A DNA stretch of 64,000 nucleotides. Source: Ischnura elegans (taxonomy: Eukaryota; Arthropoda; Insecta; Odonata; Coenagrionidae). The stretch is from positions 114,184,941 to 114,248,940 of the forward strand of contig NC_060246.1 in assembly GCF_921293095.1 (NCBI RefSeq), in the 5' to 3' direction. Below, in pieces: positions 54,801 through 63,411 of this stretch; position 1 is the first letter of the stretch; the number at the start of each line of letters is the position of its first letter. The notes beneath the pieces are model-generated. The model was not told where the DNA came from, did no database searches, and was given only the letters and a program-made list of their open reading frames with translations. A program made the position numbers and the translations under genes.

Positions 54801-57800
54801 ATGAATAAAGATAAGAACTATGCTCTATAACTGTGGTATAACTAGGAATATGCTTTGTGGGGGGGGGGGGGGATAGCAAAAGGGGGCCATGAAAATAAAA
54901 AAAATTGACATGCCTGGAAATACACCATTTTGGCGTATAAAATTTAACTTTAAGCAAATATAACTATTATCAGTCAAAACTAGATAATAGTTTCAAATAA
55001 TTTTTTTTATTTCTCTGAGGTTTTGGGGGGGATCTATCCCCTTATCCCCCCATAGTTATGCCACTGCTCTAACAGTTATTAATGGGTTCTGTCATGTGTA
55101 CTTACTGGAGACCCAAAATTGTGTCCAATTTCATGAGCCAGAGTCACATGAGACACCGCTGGAGGTACATGCTTTCCATAATTGAGGAGAGTAACAATTC
55201 CTGTGTTTAAACTCTTCATGCTGCCCCGATAATGCTGATGGAAGATTAGACAAAATATTGAATAAATTAAAACTATTCCATGCATTTTTTTGTTACCAAT
55301 AAATTAATATTGGAATTCTTATTGGAGAAAGAAAAATTTTCAAAGGCATTTCAGACACTTTCGAATTCAAAAGGAGAAATGATTCAATACATAAAAAAAT
55401 TATAAATACAGGTATGTCCTTGCATACATCAATGGACAAAGTAAACCATTCAAAAATGACAACTTAATACATGAGAATACTTTCTAAAATATTTACCCCA
55501 TTTTTTTCACAAACTCCACCAGCATTTTTCAAATCTCCAGTCCAAGCCAGACCTAATGTGCCCATTTCAAAATCTCTGTACGTGAACATGTATGCCAAAC
55601 AAAATGGATCATAATCTTCCTCTGCAAAAGAAGATATGTGTTATTATTAGCGAGTACAAAAGAAAAGTGGAACAAAACTATGATCAGATTAGCTAAACGA
55701 TAATTTAAAAGTAGTTCTGCAGACATATAAACAACAAAATATTCACAATAGTATAACATTCATGAGGAGTGAGGTTTAGCAAAATCAGAAAATTTTAAAT
55801 TTGTCATTTAATTAGAAAATAAAAAAATAACCAAATATTATCCTAAAAAAATTACTAGATTATAATTCAATTTACCTGAAAACAGTTCTAAGAATTTCTC
55901 AACTCCATAATTGTTTGGAAACCTGTAGGAGGGATCATTGAGGGCATCTGTTGAATGGACCTTTATTCTTTTAATCATGAAGCTTATGTCATCTGGCTTG
56001 CCATCCTGATTGAAGTCTGCAAAAAGAGCCCAAGGTAAGTCATAAAATTATTATGCAATAAATTTTAAAATCTTAAAAAATGTAGAATGCTTAAAAATAT
56101 CATAATAAATAATAAAAAAATAAAATGTTCACTTCCGTCGTAGGCATTAGTTACTAGTTAGTTATGTCGTAGTTATTAGTTTGTCAATTCTAATGAAATA
56201 ACAAAAAGTATCCTTGGCAAAAAACTCAATACAATTTGCATTAAGCTTAGTTTAGGCCATGAAAAGAAATATAAATGCCTTGCAAATACAACTTTTATAG
56301 TGCAAAAAGGCAAAAGGCAGAATTATCTTAGGAAAAAATATTCATTGAGAAACTGGCCTTAAATTTGCCAAAAAGGAGAAAACTGAGATAAAACTCATTA
56401 CATTTGTAAAAAGTGCCAAGCAAACAAAATGGCTCCCCATCCAATACCCAGGACTATGGCCATGTCATTTCGTATTTTGAATCCTAGAAGAAGAAAGAAG
56501 TAATTCACAAGACTTGTTCTTCATTATCGACCAAAAAGAAAGCACGAATTTTCATTGTATGTACTCCCATATTAAAAGTAAATATATAAGAATATGGAAT
56601 ACATATTTTTAAATAATGATCCAAGCACAAAAAATGTACATGCCTTTATTGAAAGTTTGCAGTCAAAAATTACAAAACCGGTGAATTTGTTTTCCAACTA
56701 TATGCAATTTATTTTTAATTTCGAAAACCAGCAACAAGCACTATGAGTGCATCAACGAGAATGGTAATGGTAATTATACAATATTTTATTTGCAAACCAA
56801 AGACCTGACCATCCCTCGCCTTAAGCTGCCACTGATGTGACCTGCGATTTTGCCATTTCAATGTAGGTAGAACGCAGAGGCGAATTGAGGGGGAGGAAGG
56901 GTCGGCCGCCCTTCCTCGTAATTTCTTGAAACCTTTAACGTGGTTCCCAATGAAAGTTTTATTTCACAAGTTTAATGAAATATGTTAAAAATAATTGACA
57001 AATACCAAAAAGCCACTTTTCTACTAATATCACGCCTCGAACGCTGAATCGCTGAGGGGTATTACATACCACGAAGGCGTCGCGGAAACAGATGGACCCC
57101 TCTACCCCAAAATGACAGCCTTAATCCACCCCTGAAATGGGCCGAAGTTGGAAATCACTCCCGTTTACGTTCAATCTCGAATGCACCGCGGAATGTAGGC
57201 GCAGTCTCCGAGGGGCAGATGTGAAAGGGGGGGAAGGGACTCGAGGCGGATTCACAGCGAGACTCACCTGTTGCTCTGTAGATGGAGTTGACCCTCTGCA
57301 CGTGCCTCGTCATCACCTCGATGCACGCCTCCTCCGAGCCGAACTTCTGGAAGAACAAGTGGTCCGCCTGCAGGTACAGCATGCACGTGGTCTTGCGCGG
57401 ATCGATGGCGCCCCCAGTGGCCCAGCGCTTCTTCCGCCGTCCCGTCGACGGAGAAGGCGGCGGCGGCGGGGAGGAGGCCGGACGCCGAGGCGCCCTTCCC
57501 TCCGTCTCGTTCCGTCGCACCGTCAGTCGCACCCGGCTGCGGCGGCTGTTCGCCTCGTACGTGTACAGTCCCCCGCCGTCCGCCTCCTCCTCGCGCCATT
57601 CCTCCTCGCCGTGGTGGTGATGGCCCGCCGAAGCGCCCTCTTCCATGCGGCGGAGGTGCAGCAGGTGCGAGGGGCAGGCCGTCGGCTGATCTGGGGAGAC
57701 CACGTCCGACGCCCGGTAGATGACGGAATGGAAGCCCAAGGAGTCTTCTTCGCCTTCGCCGCCGCTGTCACCTTCCGCCGCCGATGACGCGTCGCCGCCG

Positions 57801-59980
57801 TCCCGCTTCTCTCGCTTGGAGCCGCGGAAGTATCGGCTCGCGGGCTCGATGTAGAACTGTTGGCCGTCGGAGAGCGTGACGGTGCCGTCGAAGAGTCCCT
57901 CCGAAGTTACCACACCCTCTACCAGGGCGTTCTTGTCGTCTGGAAACAAAGGAAAGAGAGGTCATGGCGGGGAAGAATCGAAATGGAGGTCATATCACAT
58001 ACTAAACTCGATCGTTAACGATGAAACTCCCGTGGAATCTTGATGTAATAGAATAAAGGGAAATACAGTTAAATCTCTTCCTTGCGGACATTAATTGCCC
58101 ACGAAAACTTGTCTGTTGGCAAACAAGAATCCAGAAATTCATTTCGGGGGCCCATGTCGTATGTAAGCAAATCGTCCTTTTTAAATGCCTGAAGTGAACA
58201 AACATTGGCACATAGACCACTACATTGAGAAATTAACGTTAAATTGCAGAAAACTAAAGTTATGAACAAACAAGTTATTTCACAAATGATTATTCGCTTA
58301 CTAGAGTTGTGTTCAATCGGTCACACACAATATTTTGGGGAAGGCTGACTAAATTTAGGGAGGCACTAATCTCCTATAGCAGCCACCATAGCTTTCGTCC
58401 CGTATGGGGAGAGAAATTCCCAGGTTTAGGGTGCAAAGTTACTCTCGCGGTTATATACAGGTAGTACGGCCGTGATGGGAAATTCGAAACAGGCCTCTAA
58501 AAGACATTAAATAGCTTTTTGATCTAAAAAAAGGGAAAATTGGTTATTTAGAAGTCTTTAAGCCTCAAAATTTGACCATCAAAAGATGATTTGAACAAAA
58601 ATGAGCCGTCCAAGTCTCGCAACCATCGATCGCATTAATATATGAGCATGGAATAGTTGTTTTAAGCTTTTGGCATGGGTATATGCCAGGCACAGTTAAC
58701 AAAATGGTTACGAAGCCTGGGGCACTGTCCACTCCTCTAGGAAAGCAAGCCCCTAAAGTATTAAGAGGAGAAGAGATCGCTTGGGGCAAGTTGGGTTGCA
58801 TATCATCAAGGATACAGTAAATAAAGGTGACATGTGGCGTGTTGCACCGTCAGCTGAAATCTAAAAAGACGAGTCAAAATGGATTTTTCCACAACTTAAA
58901 TAAGAATGTTTCTACATGTGTGTTCAATATACCATTATATGCACTGCCATTTGCTCTCTTCAACGAATTGCTCACCAATTAGCAGTCGTGTAGTGCATCG
59001 CTAGATATGCTACTACAAATGTGTGGGCGATGGTTTGAGTAATCTTTACGATACGTATTAGCGCAAAGAATTCCACATAAAAAAATTTCAGCTTGTAGCC
59101 GAAACTCATCGTCTCTCAATTACTTCCAGAAAAAATTGGTCTCCTAGAGATAGTGCCCTTTTTGAGAAATATGAGGGTAATAGATTTGATGCTCTTGAAA
59201 ATCTCATCTTATTACCTATTTCACTAATCGTAATTCAGAAGATTGAGTTCATGTGGTTAGAAAAGAATGAACGAAAACAACTTAAGCAACTGAAAACTTG
59301 ATGAAATATTTCAATTTCCAAGTTTCACTCAAGTAAAAAAATCATAATCTGTTTTATACAAAGAGACTGGAAAAAACATTTCACAACGTAGGGCCACTCA
59401 GGAATGTTAACATTGTGTAGCTCAAAATTTACTCGCAATAAGAATTGAAATTATTCGACAAACACGAATACTTACCGCCACGCAAGATCAGAAAAGGGAT
59501 AATCAGTATTGAGAGTAGAAAGAAAAGCTAAAGGAGGGAGAGCTTATGATCGCAGGAAAGAAATTCACACTAAACCTTTTCGACGCAAGCAAGAATACTC
59601 CTCACCACTTTCAAAGGAAGAGTGTTCTTATATGGGAATTGAATCGTGAAATTAATCCCCCAAAGATCTAATTTCCAAGATAGAACGGAGTTCTTCGGAC
59701 ACATCTTTCCCGTTTAACGAAGCCACATTACCTGGAAGCCGTGATTAGGGCTGAATTCACTGGGGTCAAACCACATCCTTTCAGAGTTAATCTGGTGGGA
59801 AGGAAGTGATACTCATTGACTGGGGAGATTGGTTCTCCATTAGGGGCGTACTCACCTTCCAGCGACCCAGAATAAATGCTGGTGGAGGGGTCAAAGAGCA
59901 CCCTCCGCCCGTCGCTACCCTCGATCAGGACGTCCTCCGTCATTAGGCTGCGGTCGGGCCTCAGGTGCATCTTAAATACC
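32456..59980 (-). CDS. kuz: Kuzbanian / ADAM10 metalloprotease (split gene, 5' exons beyond window)
   Basis: Membrane-anchored zinc protease of the ADAM10 group, the enzyme that sheds Notch, Delta and other surface proteins. Twelve exons join in a single frame of 1171 codons plus stop, with phases agreeing at every junction: 59856-59980, 57268-57939, 55876-56016, 55497-55621, 55106-55234, 54253-54421, 53084-53253, 50918-51085, 50290-50417, 41081-41195, 39816-39950, 32456-33895. In order they encode the prodomain with a Cys-switch-like TACPSH, a furin site RRKKR (residues about 209-213), the catalytic domain with [12 protein letters not shown] (zinc ligands at about 388, 392 and 398), disintegrin ([12 protein letters not shown]), cysteine-rich domain, one membrane span and a 479-residue tail. 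The signal peptide and first prodomain exon were not found up to 64000. The paralogue Kuzbanian-like is an alternative, but the [15 protein letters not shown] and membrane-proximal motifs favour ADAM10/kuz. Confidence 0.93.
33974..34223. mobile_element. hAT-type MITE
   Basis: Ends CAGTGGCGTAACTATGG and (reversed) CAGTGGTGTAGCTAGG. Flanking ATATTACA (33966-33973) and ATACTACA (34224-34231) match at 7 of 8 positions. Contains AACTGCATCTGCTTA shared with the copy at 53688. Confidence 0.85.
35473..36598. mobile_element. pogo/Tigger-type non-autonomous element, copy 1
   Basis: Ends CAGCAGACTCCCGATTATC and (reversed) CAGCTCACTCCCGATTATCC, each flanked by TA, as is normal for pogo-type elements. 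A second copy lies at 48650-49750, same orientation, roughly 75 to 80 % identical by eye. No intact transposase. Confidence 0.85.
37228..37366. repeat. Foldback with 41-bp arms
   Basis: Arms 37228-37268 and 37326-37366 are near-perfect reverse complements (GGAAGAGTTCTCGGGTTTCC against its complement with few mismatches). The 57-bp loop contains TGACGTTTCGAAGGCTAAG and CATCGTCTTCAAGGTG. It resembles short repeats seen in many animal genomes, possibly Penelope-related; this is inference. Confidence 0.75.
38700..38890 (+). pseudogene. LINE reverse transcriptase fragment
   Basis: Plus-strand reading [20 protein letters not shown] is a damaged RQGCPLSPLLFN box. It is followed by [11 protein letters not shown] and, after a frame shift, LADDQ, the YADD-box position. 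Short, decayed. Confidence 0.6.
39816..39950 (-). CDS. kuz: kuz membrane-proximal and transmembrane exon
   Basis: Encodes [20 protein letters not shown] and then [20 protein letters not shown], matching the VDADGPLARLKK and AEWIVAHWWAVLL segments of ADAM10. The hydrophobic run is the single membrane span and continues a few residues into the last exon. Donor GTAAGTG. Confidence 0.95.
39951..41080 (-). other. kuz intron between transmembrane and cysteine-rich exons
   Basis: 1.1 kb of AT-rich intron with no recognisable repeat or coding structure. Confidence 0.7.
41081..41195 (-). CDS. kuz: kuz cysteine-rich exon 2
   Basis: Encodes [20 protein letters not shown] followed by CRE. This matches PGSPCNDFRGYCDVFMRCR of ADAM10. 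The acceptor is TTTTAG and the donor is GTTAGT. The retroelement-filled intron lies on its 5' side. Confidence 0.93.
41748..42304 (+). repeat. LTR 1 (5' LTR of copy 1)
   Basis: 557 bp, TGTAGTGATCCGG...CCCTTACA. Contains TATATAAT at 41943-41950 as likely TATA box and AATAAA at 42219-42224 as likely poly(A) signal. Has the 9-bp CGGGCACTC segment absent from LTR 3 and 4. Also a short palindrome GCACGGGCC/GGCCCGTGC near 42038. Confidence 0.9.
42305..42322 (+). other. Primer-binding-site candidate of copy 1
   Basis: ATGGTGGCAGCGGTGGGA immediately downstream of the 5' LTR, the position where reverse transcription would be primed by a tRNA. The tRNA was not identified. Confidence 0.6.
44601..45154 (+). 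repeat. LTR 2 (3' LTR of copy 1)
   Basis: Nearly identical to LTR 1, including the 9-bp CGGGCACTC segment. Ends CGCAACCCTT at the palindrome centre, lacking the final ACA. Confidence 0.9.
45156..45693 (-). repeat. LTR 3 (3' LTR of copy 2)
   Basis: 538 bp, reversed TGTAGTGATCC...CCCTTACA. Starts one base after LTR 2 ends. Pairs with LTR 4 in length and in both indels. Confidence 0.9.
48007..48544 (-). repeat. LTR 4 (5' LTR of copy 2)
   Basis: 538 bp; same indel pattern as LTR 3. Its outer U3 end (CACTACA on plus) is followed by GATG at 48545-48548, matching GATG at 41744-41747 before LTR 1. Confidence 0.9.
48650..49750. mobile_element. pogo/Tigger-type non-autonomous element, copy 2
   Basis: Ends CTGCAGACTCCTGATTATC and (reversed) CACCATACTCCCGATTATCC, flanked by TA at 48648-48649 and 49751-49752. 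Homologous along its length to 35473-36598. It interrupts the hAT MITE. Confidence 0.85.
50290..50417 (-). CDS. kuz: kuz cysteine-rich exon 1
   Basis: Encodes [20 protein letters not shown] and then CELCCKM, matching CAGSICEKYGLEECTC and CHVCCMKK of ADAM10. Leaves in phase 2, completed by the G of the next exon 9.1 kb away. Confidence 0.92.
50418..50917 (-). other. kuz intron, 500 bp
   Basis: Between the disintegrin and cysteine-rich exons; AT-rich, nothing recognisable. Confidence 0.7.
50918..51085 (-). CDS. kuz: kuz disintegrin exon 2
   Basis: Encodes [20 protein letters not shown] and then [10 protein letters not shown], matching GPCCTAQC...KCRDDSDC...ICNG of ADAM10. Phase 0 on both sides; acceptor CCTCAG, donor GTGAGTG. 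Confidence 0.93.
51086..53083 (-). other. kuz intron, 2.0 kb
   Basis: Separates the two disintegrin exons. Contains a SINE at 52574-52800; the rest is AT-rich without recognisable features. Confidence 0.7.
52574..52800 (+). repeat. tRNA-derived SINE
   Basis: tRNA-like head: CCGTGGGGTTGCTAATG (A-box region) and CCAGGTTCAAATCCTGG, a well-formed T arm with B box. The body follows with a CCATTGAATGGCCACTTAGC segment. No clear tail or target duplication. Confidence 0.65.
53084..53253 (-). CDS. kuz: kuz disintegrin exon 1
   Basis: Encodes [20 protein letters not shown] and then CRDSCCF and SVCSPSQ. The Cys spacing is that of the ADAM10 disintegrin domain. Donor GTTGGG is weaker than the others but phase 0 agrees with the next exon, which starts GPCC. 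Confidence 0.93.
53497..54054. mobile_element. hAT-type MITE (outer, interrupted)
   Basis: Ends CAGGGACAGCTTAAG and (reversed) CAGGGGCAGATTAAGG. Flanks AATCAAGA (53489-53496) and AATCAAGC (54055-54062) agree at 7 of 8 positions. Without the inner element it is about 265 bp. Its interior near the right end resembles the MITE at 56875. Confidence 0.8.
53688..53973. mobile_element. hAT-type MITE (inner) with perfect TSD
   Basis: Ends CAGTAGTGTAACTATGGG and (reversed) CAGTGGCTTAACTAGG. CTGAGAGG is repeated exactly at 53680-53687 and 53974-53981. Same family as 33974-34223 and 54831-55066. Confidence 0.9.
54253..54421 (-). CDS. kuz: kuz catalytic-domain exon 4 (third zinc ligand, Met-turn)
   Basis: Starts HDPELC, completing HExxHxxGxxHD. 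Continues [18 protein letters not shown] and [10 protein letters not shown], equal to the ADAM10 Met-turn region [13 protein letters not shown]. Acceptor TTACAG, donor GTTAGT. Confidence 0.95.
54422..55105 (-). other. kuz intron splitting the zinc motif
   Basis: 684-bp intron between [10 protein letters not shown] and HD. Carries the MITE at 54831-55066 close to the upstream exon; otherwise unremarkable. Confidence 0.75.
54831..55066. mobile_element. hAT-type MITE
   Basis: Inverted relative to 53688: left end CTGTGGTATAACTAGG, right end reversed CAGTGGCATAACTATGGG, with CTCAGAGAAATA and a long G run. Flanks CTCTATAA and CTCTAACA agree partly. It ends only 40 bp from the zinc-site exon. Confidence 0.75.
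55106..55234 (-). CDS. kuz: kuz catalytic-domain exon 3 (zinc site, first part)
   Basis: Encodes [30 protein letters not shown] and IGHNFGSP. The first two zinc-binding His residues and the catalytic Glu lie in HEIGH. The exon ends in phase 0 right before the third zinc ligand, which is the first codon of the next exon. Confidence 0.95.
55497..55621 (-). CDS. kuz: kuz catalytic-domain exon 2
   Basis: Encodes [26 protein letters not shown] and GGVCEKNG, closely matching the ADAM10 CLAYVFTDRDF and LGLAWV segments. Donor GTAAAT directly after AATGGG. Confidence 0.93.
55876..56016 (-). CDS. kuz: kuz catalytic-domain exon 1
   Basis: Acceptor TTTGCAG, donor GTAAAT. Encodes [20 protein letters not shown] and later [11 protein letters not shown], matching the ADAM10 catalytic-domain segments with ISFMVKRIRI and [10 protein letters not shown]. 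Enters and leaves in phase 1. Confidence 0.92.
56017..57267 (-). other. kuz intron, 1.25 kb
   Basis: Lies within the catalytic domain. Holds the MITE at 56875-57134; the remaining AT-rich part shows nothing recognisable. Confidence 0.7.
56875..57134. mobile_element. hAT-type MITE
   Basis: Ends CAGAGGCGAATTGAGGGGG and (reversed) CAGGGGTGGATTAAGGC. It shares the GGTATTxCATACC and AAGGC blocks with the right part of 53497-54054. No matching target duplication. Confidence 0.65.
57268..57939 (-). CDS. kuz: kuz exon: rest of prodomain, furin site, start of protease domain
   Basis: The 672-base exon encodes residues 42-266. It begins [11 protein letters not shown] with a [13 protein letters not shown] segment typical of ADAM prodomains. 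TACPSH at about residue 129 is the likely Cys-switch. A family-untypical insertion follows (Gly/Glu-rich, HHHH, then Arg- and Pro-rich). [11 protein letters not shown] is the proprotein convertase site, and [18 protein letters not shown] starts the catalytic domain. The exon is strikingly GC-rich compared with its surroundings. Confidence 0.93.
57940..59855 (-). other. kuz prodomain intron, 1.9 kb
   Basis: Between the two visible prodomain exons. No repeat or coding structure recognised. Confidence 0.65.
59856..59980 (-). CDS. kuz: kuz prodomain exon (first visible)
   Basis: Acceptor TTCGCAG before 59980, donor GTGAGT after 59856. Reads [20 protein letters not shown] and then a YSGSLE segment. 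This corresponds to the FNLRMKRDTSLF and IYTGH part of ADAM10 prodomains. It ends in phase 1 and joins the next exon as an Asp codon. Confidence 0.85.
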
Positions 59981-62151
59981 CTGCGAAATAGCCAGAGAGG
60001 GAAATATGAAGAGAGGGCAATGCAGACCGTAATAAATGATTGCCATATACCTTCGATCGCATTTTAAAACAGATTTGCACCATTATACACCTAACAATTG
60101 AGATAGCTGGCCTCTCAGAGGATATGAATCAGCTCGCATCAACTTCTGCGCAAGAGGCCAAGGTGTCCTACGTCATCACGTGATCTTCTTCCAACCATCC
60201 CCCTCAGATAGACAAGAATGTCCTTGCGTGGTTGTTTACGATTTTTACAATTTGGTTAGTAAATAGTTTGATTTCATTTTAATTTACATAATTTTGCAAT
60301 TTTACAACAATTTCCTTTTCTATTTATTTAATTAAGAGATTTGGTAAATAGCTTAGGAAATTAAAATAAACGAATGAAATTAAATTTCAACGACCGAATT
60401 GGTAATACATAAGGTGAATCACTCATAAAAATGGATACGAAAAGTCAAATCTCCAGTAAGTAAACCACATGATGTGGCACATGCTGACTTCAACCACCTA
60501 CTACTGCGTCGTCACCATGCGCGCTCATGCATTCATTTCCTCTATGAGTGGTCCCAGCATCAATCCAGACCATTGATGTCACACTTTTTATACAAAAACT
60601 GAGGTCCCCTTTCATGACATAATTTTTCAGCCAGGTGTTTCGAGTTGCGCATGCGTAGAGCGATTCTTGAGGCGGGTGACGCTAGTGGTTCCGAGCAAGC
60701 TCTCATGACTTCTAATTAGAAAATTTTAAACGTCTGGACCAATATTTTTCCCTTACTGTTTACATAGCCGAAGCTATAAATACTAGAACACAAACTGCAA
60801 GGACCTATTAATTTTTAAATAAATAGTCAATGGAGGACACTCTATTTAATGAAATCACGATTTCCAGAAGTCCATTCCGTAAATATTTTAACATTTCCGA
60901 AAATATTTGCGAAAAAGCAATTTCTCTGTGCATTGTCCAAGGTGCCAAAGCCATAATTTTTATTCAATCTACTCCAATTCAATCTAATTTTAGCTAATCA
61001 AAATCAATGTAACCTTTCCCAGTGCATAGAAACATCACTCCATTTAATATGCAATCAATGAAAAATCTAACATCATCAGCCCGAGTAGTTCAATTAATAT
61101 GAGAAACACTATTAATTCCAAATGCATGCCACATGGAATTGTGCTGTTTTGGAATTCTAGCTTTAATTGTTTTCTTTTCCAACATTTTCATTTTTGAAAT
61201 AGAAATTTATTAGCATTCCATCATTAAATTTGTAAAACTTTACGTATAAATGAACAGAATAACGAGGTTTATCCATTCGTTTATACTTACCACTTTTCCT
61301 TGTATTTGCATTTCAACTGTTAATGAAAAATGCCGCGAAAACGAAACAATATATGAATAATTTCATATTAATAGCATTAAAATATGCGATATTTATGTAC
61401 TTGCTTTCGTAGTGAATTTGAAATGGGGACCGTGTCTGCGAAAACATACGGAAAAGAGTAATTATCATAGAAAAAACATTAATATAAGACTTACCACTGA
61501 TTACCTGTCCAAAGTTATGCTTTCAAAAAAAGTGTATTGAAACAATAAGGCTATTTTCGTCCGATAAGTTACTAAATAGGTTTTAAAAGTGGATTTCTGG
61601 TAATATTTCTGTCAGCCAAACGACATTTCTACCAGATACTGCAAATGATTTTTCTCATTATAAATTATTCGCATTCATACCAACGTTTTATCCTGACCTT
61701 GCGCAGCAGGTCAACAACCCATTGTTTAGTGCATGCTCAACACTCTTCCCCGCTCCATCAGCGGCTTCACCTAAATTTTTCATTCTGCAACCTCCATTTC
61801 TTTTGCCAATACCTCATTATCTCCCTCAATTCATCGTTTCCGTCCACGCCGACCTCCATAAGATCGGGACCAACGTATACGTTGCGGTCATCCATCGAGG
61901 CTTTATCAAGCCCTTCTAGCCGTCCTAGCCGTTTGGGTTTACAATTATAACGGTGAATAATGGGGAGAATGATAATGCCCCCTCCGAAATATCATAGCCA
62001 TTCCAGAATGTCAAAATAGCCAAAACGTTCGACAGCGTTATTGCTCAAGTACTACCGCGCAATCTCGCAAAGCGAGAAGGGCAAGTAACCTAATACTATT
62101 ATTAGCCTACGTGGTTGTCTAGAGAGAGAATGGATGGGATTATTTACCGTA

Positions 62152-63292
62152 GAGTGGGGTAAAGTCATCCATTTTTATCAATTTTTTGAAAAAAAAGTAC
62201 CAGTTAATATCTAAGTACCCCTTTGGTATTCCAAATATAATACTTTTGAGATCTTCCCGATGCAACGTACATGAGAGTTCTGTTTCTTTTGATTATAAGC
62301 TAAAGTAAACCATCAATTTTGTTTAAAAGATTTGTAAGCACGTGACACTAAAAAAATACGGATTTCCTTATGATAGTTAACAATAGTTTGAGGCGGAGCA
62401 TCTGTAAGGGATACTTCGAAATTTTTAAAGTAATTTTTTGTGGTATCAACATCAATCTGAGCTCTGCTTTTTATTATCTCACGAAATCTTGCATTGATTT
62501 CTGGGTGAGGAGAGAGGATGCCCCGTATCCGTTCTTAACCCGGCCTATTAATTTTAAATCGTTTTTCTTTCACAACTTATTTTTCTGGGTATGCTTGTAC
62601 AGACATAATCACAAACATTACTTGCTGTATTAGAGGAGCCCTATTCTCCACTCAACCACCTCTCTTTTCTTTTTGAGAGGGCGGTTTTTCTGCCATGTTT
62701 CAGAGGATTGAAAATTTTCACACTACGATTTATTGTCATTCGAAGAACACCAAACGTCTACGTAGCTTTCCTAATTGACATTCTGCAACTTTTTACCTGT
62801 AGCAATGCTTATTTCAAATCTTTCTCAGCCTACTTGTGACACATCGATGGTCCTGTCTTCTTCACATATTTACGAACCATGGTGGTTCACTTTGCCCAAT
62901 AAAACAAACATTTCTATTTTCAGGTGAATTTTAAAGCAACTGAAGTTGATACAGCATGAAAAAAAGAGTCGACATAACCTTAAACGTGTACTAATTCGAT
63001 TCATGCAGGTGATGATATCTCTCAGTTAGTACGATAAAACATCAGTTTTTCCCATATTCTTCAATTAGGTGAAACACGGTGTTACATATTAACATGAATT
63101 TTGACTTAAACGCACCACAGATCACGATACCACGCTTGATGGTGCACACACCACAATCCAGTGCCTCCTCAAAAACGTCTTACGGTAATTCCAGAGCAAT
63201 AGGAGAGTATAGGCGCTGTAGGGAGGGAATAGGCACGGGACTATTTGAGTGAGTGGTCCACTTCACCTACCCTGTTCCACTTTACCCCAATT
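62152..63292 (-). mobile_element. pogo/Tigger-type element, internally deleted
   Basis: Left end GAGTGGGGTAAAGT after TA. The right end reversed reads AATTGGGGTAAAGTGGAAC before TA. It contains the damaged N-terminal part of a transposase on the minus strand. About 1.14 kb, so the catalytic part is missing. Confidence 0.7.
62560..62880 (-). pseudogene. pogo-type transposase N-terminus (broken)
   Basis: ATG at 62880-62878, then MVRKYVKKTGPSMCHK, a stop where Trp or similar is expected, ALLQVKSCRMSIRKAT, stop, TFGVLRMTINRSVKIFNPLK and HGRKTALSKRKERW. This is the helix-turn-helix start of pogo/Tigger transposases (MVRxYxRKT, SIRKAA, VPRxTLxRRV). The DDE domain is absent. Confidence 0.8.
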
Positions 63293-63411
63293 TAAGGTAT
63301 ATTACGCGATGGAAGGAACAGTCAATATGAATCTAGACGTTCTAAAAAATTCAAATGACCCAAAGATCTTTTTTACCCTTAAAAACAACTTATTTTTAAC
63401 GCAATTGAAGC

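Noticed and set aside
57137-57787. 216-codon plus-strand frame
   Set aside because: Shadow of the kuz prodomain exon, caused by GC-rich sequence.
61280-61510. Donor-like GTAAGT sites on the minus strand as candidates for the missing upstream kuz exon
   Set aside because: Upstream frames do not resemble the ADAM10 prodomain or a signal peptide.
61645-61950. Frames of 101 codons plus and an open minus-strand segment
   Set aside because: Minus-strand reading is open but not recognisable and lacks splice support as a kuz exon.
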